DNA of 54,329 nt from an uncultured Fibrobacter sp. (GTDB lineage Bacteria; Fibrobacterota; Fibrobacteria; Fibrobacterales; Fibrobacteraceae), in assembly GCA_900313675.1 (NCBI GenBank), contig OMSO01000008.1, positions 1 to 54,329 of the forward strand, written 5' to 3'. The translations under genes were made by a program, and so were the position numbers. The notes beneath the pieces were generated by a model. The model had not been told where the DNA came from and did not search any database. It saw nothing but the letters and a program-made list of their open reading frames with translations. The stretch's first letter is position 1; each line of letters opens with the position of its first letter. Positions 49,620 through 54,329 of this stretch are shown piece by piece.

Positions 49620-51515
49620 CTAGACGGATTTTTTCTGCATGACCTTGACTTCTTGGATAAAGGAGAGAAGCAAGGGATGGTTTTCTTCGCTGCCTACTTC
49701 CTGGATTTCGGCGTTGAAGGGCGCCTTGGACAGGTGCAGGGAATGCACGTAGAAGGTGATTTCCTTCATCTTGTCGCTGCGCTTGCCGGGGTCTTTCACC
49801 TGGGCACCCAGCAGGGTTCCCGTCACCTTCGCATAGCGAAGCACCTTCACCAGGTCAAAGGTATCCAGCTTGCGGTAGAGACTCCCGTATTTGGTGGCGT
49901 CCAGCGAAGACTGCATGGACGATTCATCCTGACCGCCGCGCAACTCGTAGTCCGGCGTGCCCGCCTCGTAGCGCGGGATACAGAAATCCTTGCGCCATTC
50001 TTCCGTAGGAGCCTTCTCTGCATTTTCCAGAGCGCGAGAGGCGTTGGGGCAAAAACCGTAACTTTCCAGAATGCTGAACACGCCCTCTTCCCGCTCCGGC
50101 TTGATCAAAAAGCCATAACCCGGAATGAACTCCTCCACGTTTTCCATGAACTGCGGGAAAGCCGAAAGTTCGTTCAGCGCCTTGGCATCGTCAATCTTCA
50201 AGAGGCGCGCCGTGCGGACCCGGGCCCCGTAAAAAGAACCGTTCCATTCGTCCAGAGCCGAAGACACGTTGTCGGGAGTCTTGACGCCGTTCCTAAAATG
50301 CTCGATTTCCGATTCCGGAAAACCGCTGCGGAGCCCCGAAAGGTAAGTCTCCTTGTCCAGGCTGAAACAGAGGAAGGTCTCGTCGTTCTTGGAAACCGCG
50401 AGGGTCGAAAGCACAAACAGGATTCTCGGCGACGTACCTACGGAAGCCACGATGTCAAAGTTCGGGAGCACCGAAACGGACGCCTCGGGCATGGGCATCA
50501 CCGACGTTTCCAGCCATTCCAGGCCGCTTGCGTTCAGCGCCACCTGCTCCACCTTGTGCACGCCCTTCTGCCCGGAGAGGGTAAAGTCCACAAGTCCCAG
50601 GAGCCACGCCTCCCGCAGGGGGCGGGGCAGGTTTTCCCAGCCCAGGTGACGGCTCTTGTCCAGAATGCGGAAGGTGGGGTCCAGCACCCAGAAAATCTGG
50701 GAGGCGTCCTGCACAGAGGTAACCGTGGAGAGGTTCTTGAAAAGGCTCTTGCAGAGCATGCGGTCTTTCTGGAAACGGACGCACAGCCACCAGGAGAGAA
50801 TATCCTGGTGCAGACGGAAACTGTTCTTCTTCAAAAAGTCCAGGGCCTTTTCCGAGGGGTAAAGGTTCGTGCCCACCAGAGAAAGCCAGCGGTTCTGGGT
50901 CAAGAAACTGAAAATCAGGGTCAGTTCCGATTCGGCGGCGCTAGACCACAGCTTGGAAGCCGACGTAAAGGAATCCAGACAGAGCTGCCGGCTGCGGCGG
51001 TGCAGGGTCCCGTTGCCGTTCACCTTCAGTTCGCCCCGCTGGGCAAGCCCCAGCACCTTGCAAACGTGCCAGTCCAAAAGGACGCTGTAACCCACGTGAG
51101 TGCCCTTGGAAGGGTCCACCGGTTCGGGAACGTAACGGATGTTCTCCTCGAAATTCCTGAAACCGTAATACACGACGGCAGCAGGCGTCGAAGAACGCCA
51201 CACCAAAAACTGCTGGCAAAGGGAAATCAAGAACTTCTGGAGCTCGGCACTCTTGGCCGCAGGCACAGAAAGACGCAGCTCGTTGTAAGAAAGCCCACGG
51301 CTCCCGCTCAGGTAAATCAGGTCCAGGCAATGCCGCTGCCAGCTCTCCAGTTTTTGACGGATAGACTGCATGCGTTCTTCGCTGGAATAAAAGGACACCA
51401 CCTCCGACTGAATCAAGGCGTTGTTCAGCAGGCCCTTTTTGCCGTAAGCCGTAGCGTGGACCTCACGCAGCATGGGCTTGGACATTCCATCGAAAAATAC
51501 AGACAAATCCATCAT
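49620..51515 (-). CDS. Helicase-associated (XPB N-terminal-like) protein
   Basis: 631 residues from the ATG at 51515, which has AGGGG 7 nt upstream; the frame to 51551 is less likely. No signal peptide or ATPase motif is seen. The middle region VSVLPNFDIVASVGTSPRILFVLSTLAVSKNDETFLCFSLDKETYLSGLRSGFPESEIEHF (about 355-415) matches the helicase C-3/XPB-N-type domain in which a beta-alpha fold starts with VxPNFDIxV and is followed by a winged-helix-like stretch. In Actinobacteria such proteins lie beside XPB helicases. The N-terminal third (RQKLESWQRHCLDLIYLSGSRGLSYNELRL) looks like winged-helix DNA-binding units. No helicase gene is next to it here. Function in DNA repair or transcription is inferred. 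Confidence 0.68.
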   Translation of the reverse strand: MMDLSVFFDGMSKPMLREVHATAYGKKGLLNNALIQSEVVSFYSSEERMQSIRQKLESWQRHCLDLIYLSGSRGLSYNELRLSVPAAKSAELQKFLISLCQQFLVWRSSTPAAVVYYGFRNFEENIRYVPEPVDPSKGTHVGYSVLLDWHVCKVLGLAQRGELKVNGNGTLHRRSRQLCLDSFTSASKLWSSAAESELTLIFSFLTQNRWLSLVGTNLYPSEKALDFLKKNSFRLHQDILSWWLCVRFQKDRMLCKSLFKNLSTVTSVQDASQIFWVLDPTFRILDKSRHLGWENLPRPLREAWLLGLVDFTLSGQKGVHKVEQVALNASGLEWLETSVMPMPEASVSVLPNFDIVASVGTSPRILFVLSTLAVSKNDETFLCFSLDKETYLSGLRSGFPESEIEHFRNGVKTPDNVSSALDEWNGSFYGARVRTARLLKIDDAKALNELSAFPQFMENVEEFIPGYGFLIKPEREEGVFSILESYGFCPNASRALENAEKAPTEEWRKDFCIPRYEAGTPDYELRGGQDESSMQSSLDATKYGSLYRKLDTFDLVKVLRYAKVTGTLLGAQVKDPGKRSDKMKEITFYVHSLHLSKAPFNAEIQEVGSEENHPLLLSFIQEVKVMQKKSV

Positions 51516-51571
51516 AGCGCATCCCCTAAAATAGGGTCGCAAATTTAGCAAAAAAAGAGCCTGCCGTCAAA

Positions 51572-51585
51572 GGGCGTTCCCCGGC
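51572..51585. repeat. 14-bp direct repeat left of the toxin-antitoxin pair
   Basis: GGGCGTTCCCCGGC. The same 14 bases recur at 52533-52546 on the other side of the module; each is followed by a CATCCCCGCAAA sequence (51597 and 52608). Confidence 0.75.
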
Positions 51586-51631
51586 CCCAACTTGTCATCC
51601 CCGCAAAAAGTGGCAGGACCGTCAATCAATT

Positions 51632-52117
51632 TTACAGGGATTCAATCAACTTCTTGAAAAGCCTCTCACCGATATGCCGCCCGCTGGAACGCAGGATTTC
51701 CACAGCCTCGCGAATTTCATCGGCAGAAATGAAACCCTCTTTATAGGCGGCACTGAAAATGCCTATTGTCCCCATTATATTGAAACCGATAGATTTTGCG
51801 ACATGCCTCGCGCGAATCTCGTCAACAAGCAACAAGTCGGCTTTCAACCTGTCGGTAAGAACCAGTGCCTCGCTCTCGCCAAGGTCAAGCCCCGTAGTCC
51901 GCCTAAAAAGGGACACTTCTTGTGGGTTGACATCCTGAATCTTGATGAATTCGCATTCCTGGATTTCGGACGCCTCTTCAGCAAAATCGGGGTTTGCCGT
52001 CAGTTCGTCGAAGACTCCTTGTGGAATATGGACAGCCCCAAAAAGACTTTCCAGCAAATCAAGGCGACGAATTTTAAGGAGGGAAATAAGTGGCGTGGTA
52101 TCGGAGACGACAATCAT
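51632..52117 (-). CDS. PIN-domain toxin, DUF3368 family
   Basis: 161 residues. The PIN-like fold starts MIVVSDTTPLISLLKI, where the Asp of SDTTPL is the first active-site acid, then PQGVFDEL (second acid), GLDLGESEALVLT (Glu and Asp near residues 77-80), and LLLVDEIRARHVAKSIG (last acid pair). Such DUF3368 proteins are likely metal-dependent RNases acting as toxins. The gene overlaps the antitoxin gene by 4 nt (ATGA). I see all four acids, so activity is expected. Together with the UPF0175 gene it is a complete type II-like pair sandwiched between repeats. Confidence 0.85.
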   Translation of the reverse strand: MIVVSDTTPLISLLKIRRLDLLESLFGAVHIPQGVFDELTANPDFAEEASEIQECEFIKIQDVNPQEVSLFRRTTGLDLGESEALVLTDRLKADLLLVDEIRARHVAKSIGFNIMGTIGIFSAAYKEGFISADEIREAVEILRSSGRHIGERLFKKLIESL

Positions 52118-52401
52118 ACCTGTGCGGCCTCTTTGGCTTTCAGGCGTTCATAGGTTGCAACGTCTTCTTCTACCTCGCTCCAATCCATGTCGAAATAGGC
52201 GAACCCTTCGTTGGCGTAAAGTTCAATAAGTTGCCACTTCGTGATGCCGAGGATTTCCGCGGCACGACCATGCGAAATAGTTTCGTTCTTCACGAACGGA
52301 TGCAACAACAGGGCCAACTGGACAAGTTCGTCATCTGGCTTCGTCGCAATATACGGTTCCATAGCCACGGGAACCTTAAGCTGGACCGTTGTCATTTCCA
52401 T
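52114..52401 (-). CDS. UPF0175-family antitoxin
   Basis: 95 residues from the ATG at 52401, chosen because GGAGG lies 5 nt upstream at 52407-52411; longer readings to 52476 would start in an AT-rich stretch. The helix-turn-helix-like core ETISHGRAAEILGITKWQLIELYANEG (about 60-86) is the UPF0175 signature (small proteins paired with DUF3368 PIN toxins). The N-terminal part VQLKVPVAMEPYIATKPDDELVQLALLLHPF is helical and probably dimerises. It should bind its own promoter and block the toxin. A further TATATT box lies at 52418-52423. Confidence 0.85.
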   Translation of the reverse strand: MEMTTVQLKVPVAMEPYIATKPDDELVQLALLLHPFVKNETISHGRAAEILGITKWQLIELYANEGFAYFDMDWSEVEEDVATYERLKAKEAAQV

Positions 52402-52406
52402 AGTGG

Positions 52407-52411
52407 CCTCC
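52407..52411 (-). promoter_or_regulatory. Shine-Dalgarno site deciding the antitoxin start
   Basis: GGAGG on the minus strand with 5 nt to the ATG at 52401. It supports a 95-residue protein rather than the longer alternatives. Confidence 0.7.
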
Positions 52412-52532
52412 GTCATCAATATATATTTTTTTTCCTCTTCCAAAATATACCTTTCTTTGCACAAAAAAGCAAACACCCCATTTCATATATTCGGGAATAT
52501 ATAAGGACTATAACCTAAATCTGTTTTCTTAT

Positions 52533-52740
52533 GGGCGTTCCCCGGCACGGGCCGGGGCGGGTGCTGCTCGCCGAGCACGCTCGGCTCATCGAGCCGGCCA
52601 ACGCTTCATCCCCGCAAAGGCAGGAACCTCGTCATGTTCGCGCAGGCGAACATCCGCTGGAGGAAAACAAGCGGATCCTCGCCGGATCCTGCCCTGAGCC
52701 TGTCGAACGGGCGAGGATGACGAATGTGCGGCGGGGATCT
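52533..52740. repeat. GC-rich nest of palindromic repeats
   Basis: This stretch of the 632-nt gene-free gap (52402-53033) starts with the 14-bp direct repeat (52533-52546). A GCGGG-rich palindrome follows to about 52608. Next come a decayed CATCCCCGC copy, a hairpin ATGTTCGC-GCAG-GCGAACAT (52632-52651) and a loop-expanded copy with arms ATCCTCGCC / GCGAGGATGAC (52675-52721). All belong to the ATGAC-ended family. Confidence 0.75.
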
Positions 52741-52800
52741 CCCAGCGTTGGCCGTCTCGCCACCGCACGGCGGTGCGACGCCCCCTAACGCAGACGCGGG

Positions 52801-52821
52801 TGTGAAATGTGAAGTGTGGGG
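52801..52821. repeat. Heptad array, TGTGNNN class, 3 units
   Basis: TGTGAAA, TGTGAAG and TGTGGGG; complement of the CACANNN class at 6530. The rest of the gap to 53033 shows no gene or repeat. Confidence 0.55.
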
Positions 52822-53033
52822 TGAGGGTTGATTATTTATCGGCGGGTTAGTCAGAGTCCTTAACGCAACAGACAGAAAAATCAATCGGAGACAGTCGCAT
52901 CCATCATCAAACGGGGGCCTAGCTGTTCCATTTTATACTGGTTAAAACCACATTGTTTCAGATTACTATTTCTCTTTATATTCTTGAAAGCCATGTTGAT
53001 TCCTCGCTGATTTTTCCCATTCCAGTAGAAAAA

Positions 53034-54293
53034 CTATTCTCCAGTAATTATCCTGGCACAACGGACAGACACCTTGTTTTTCTTCCAAGAAACGTCATTA
53101 ACTTCATAACCGGCCTTGTATATACTTCGTTTAACTCCACCGTCGTAAGAGACTGCTATATTATAACTTGAAACAAGAGAATCTTTTTTATCCTCATAGA
53201 AAGAACTTACTCTTGGGTCCGGCAAGGCAAAAGTAGTCTTTGTCCCCAAAGATCCATATCCATCTTCATAACGCACTCCAGCCAGCAAAAAAGACCTTCC
53301 TGACGGATTGTCTTGACGCCATCTACCTGAATTAGGATAATAAATGTTGGAGAGGCTCATATATCCAGCCCCACTAAATTCTTCTTCATTCTGTATATGC
53401 CACCCATCAGGACAAATACCCTGATGGATAGCGAAGTTGTAAGAGCCACCTGTTTCTTCTATTTCATAAGGGCATTTCTCCGAGCCTAACGCTGCAGTAT
53501 TACAGGCTTCAGGAAAGCCCATGGCCTCAGCCCAAGAATAGAGGCCTCCAAAATAGTTTTTACAATACCACTCATCGTCGTCGTAGCAATACTTAACTGT
53601 ATCATCATCGGCAACAATATCGGTAGACTTAACCCATTTACCAAAGTTTAGATTCTGTGCGAAAACCTCATACGTTTTTTCGTGTGAGCTCCCCGCATAC
53701 AGCGTAAAAGTAATGGTTTTGTATTCTTGTCCGTCTCTAGGATCTCGATAATTTCCATAATTTACTTTTTCATTGAATACGCTGTCCATAATGGGATATT
53801 TGCTGGAGGAACTAGGAACATATTCACTCGCAGGAATATAATAGTTGTTGGAACAAATATAATCTACCCACGATTGGCTTGCCCTATCCCAAACACTTTT
53901 TATGTAGCCTTCCTTTGAACACGCCATATCTTCGGTACTGGTGCTGGATTTTTTTTCTATGCTAGAACTACTAGCCCCACTATCAGACAAACCTGAAAAT
54001 GCAGTCTTGCCGCTTGATGAAGACTTGCTAGACGTTGTTCTACTTGAAGAACCGGCTTCCTCAGCAGAAGATTCAATCTTTTTAGCAGAGCTACTTGATT
54101 CGTCATCGCAATCTTTACAGATTGAAGATGAAGAATCAACCGCTGCATTCTCATCCGGTCCATTGCTAGAAGCCGACGAAGAATCGTCGCAGGCGGAAAG
54201 GGCAAAGATTGCCGCCAACAAGAAGATGGCTAGAGATTGCTTCCCCTGAAACAAGTTCAGGGTCGCAATGACACGCTGGAAAGACTTCTTCAT
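53034..54293 (-). CDS. Fibrobacter-type FISUMP lipoprotein
   Basis: 419 residues. Lipoprotein signal with lipobox ALSAC (Cys35), a long Ser-rich linker (about 38-125, blocks such as SSSSAKK and SSSRTTSSKSSSSGK), and the FISUMP paralogous domain (about 180-415). Its marks are DPRDGQEYKTITF, VFAQNLNFGKWV, YGGLYSWAEAMG-like YFGGLYSWAEAMGFP, GICPDGWHIQNEEEF and the closing SVRCARI. FISUMP domains are a large expansion in Fibrobacter surface proteins; their role, perhaps adhesion to plant fibre, is not known. Residues 7-17 (RVIATLNLFQG) are the translation of an inserted palindromic repeat within the signal peptide. Confidence 0.92.
   Translation of the reverse strand: MKKSFQRVIATLNLFQGKQSLAIFLLAAIFALSACDDSSSASSNGPDENAAVDSSSSICKDCDDESSSSAKKIESSAEEAGSSSRTTSSKSSSSGKTAFSGLSDSGASSSSIEKKSSTSTEDMACSKEGYIKSVWDRASQSWVDYICSNNYYIPASEYVPSSSSKYPIMDSVFNEKVNYGNYRDPRDGQEYKTITFTLYAGSSHEKTYEVFAQNLNFGKWVKSTDIVADDDTVKYCYDDDEWYCKNYFGGLYSWAEAMGFPEACNTAALGSEKCPYEIEETGGSYNFAIHQGICPDGWHIQNEEEFSGAGYMSLSNIYYPNSGRWRQDNPSGRSFLLAGVRYEDGYGSLGTKTTFALPDPRVSSFYEDKKDSLVSSYNIAVSYDGGVKRSIYKAGYEVNDVSWKKNKVSVRCARIITGE
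54244..54272. repeat. Palindromic repeat inside a signal-peptide sequence
   Basis: Hairpin CCCTGAA-ACAAG-TTCAGGG (54244-54262) followed by TCGCAATGAC (54263-54272). It ends in ATGAC like the other family members. It is in frame with the FISUMP gene and adds 11 codons between the basic n-region and the hydrophobic core. Confidence 0.8.
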
Positions 54294-54329
54294 AAAAACA
54301 TCCCCGTCTATAGTTTATCCTGTTAAATA

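Overview
The window is chromosome of a Fibrobacter-like bacterium (phylum Fibrobacterota). The clues are a Fibrobacter-type Ser-rich surface lipoprotein carrying the FISUMP paralogous domain (53034-54293), a secreted GH5 endoglucanase with a C-terminal sorting-like module (24137-26224), a CE2-type acetyl esterase (47620-48699), a CotH/lamin-tail lipoprotein, glucokinase beside an EI/HPr pair without sugar-specific PTS parts, and a membrane pyrophosphatase. There are no rRNA or tRNA genes, no CRISPR array and no recognisable insertion sequence. Most genes look like ordinary vertically inherited chromosome.

Layout. 1-96: 5' end of etfB. 258-6393 (minus): cotH-like lipoprotein, EamA transporter, Slt lytic transglycosylase. 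6562-9556 (minus): mlaD-ptsH-ptsI operon. 9664-13052 (minus): tRNA methyltransferase trmH, a secreted unknown protein, an M16-like lipoprotein. 13251-16694: BatB and BatA von Willebrand proteins with a degenerate GGDEF gene between them on the other strand. 17054-23: Rpn-type nuclease, acyltransferase, DEAD-box helicase, an unknown gene, glucokinase, EamA transporter. 24137-26224: GH5 cellulase. 26277-29496 (minus): two BatC-like TPR genes, a Y-family polymerase and a YolD-like gene. 29555-34524: an envelope glycan cluster (GT39-like transferase, FAD mutase-like oxidoreductase, GtrA, sugar epimerase). 34532-38668: M18 aminopeptidase, a second MCE protein with a TPR-like partner, an unknown protein. 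38796-43712 (minus): tightly overlapped ispA-dxs-SpoU methylase-pyrF operon. 43857-49596: pyrophosphatase, diguanylate cyclase, CE2 esterase, lone cytochrome c. 49620-54293: XPB-N-like helicase-associated protein, DUF3368/UPF0175 toxin-antitoxin pair, repeat-rich intergenic region, FISUMP lipoprotein.

The most unusual content is between the genes. (1) More than a dozen intergenic tracts have a strict 7-base period with a class-specific core (CCTANNN, GAGTNNN, CACANNN or GAATTCG). Several occur as facing inverted arrays around tiny 3-nt-loop hairpins, and many abut a stop codon. One tract lies in frame inside the M18 aminopeptidase. (2) Palindromic ATCC-stem/ATGAC repeats have stems that differ from copy to copy but remain paired; two copies sit in frame inside signal peptides. 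(3) An orphan three-way-junction small RNA candidate lies at 13149-13233. (4) A TATATT promoter box recurs, and in four or five exported-protein genes it lies only 6-11 nt before the ATG, as expected for leaderless mRNAs.

Functions named here come from reading motifs by eye. No database search was possible.
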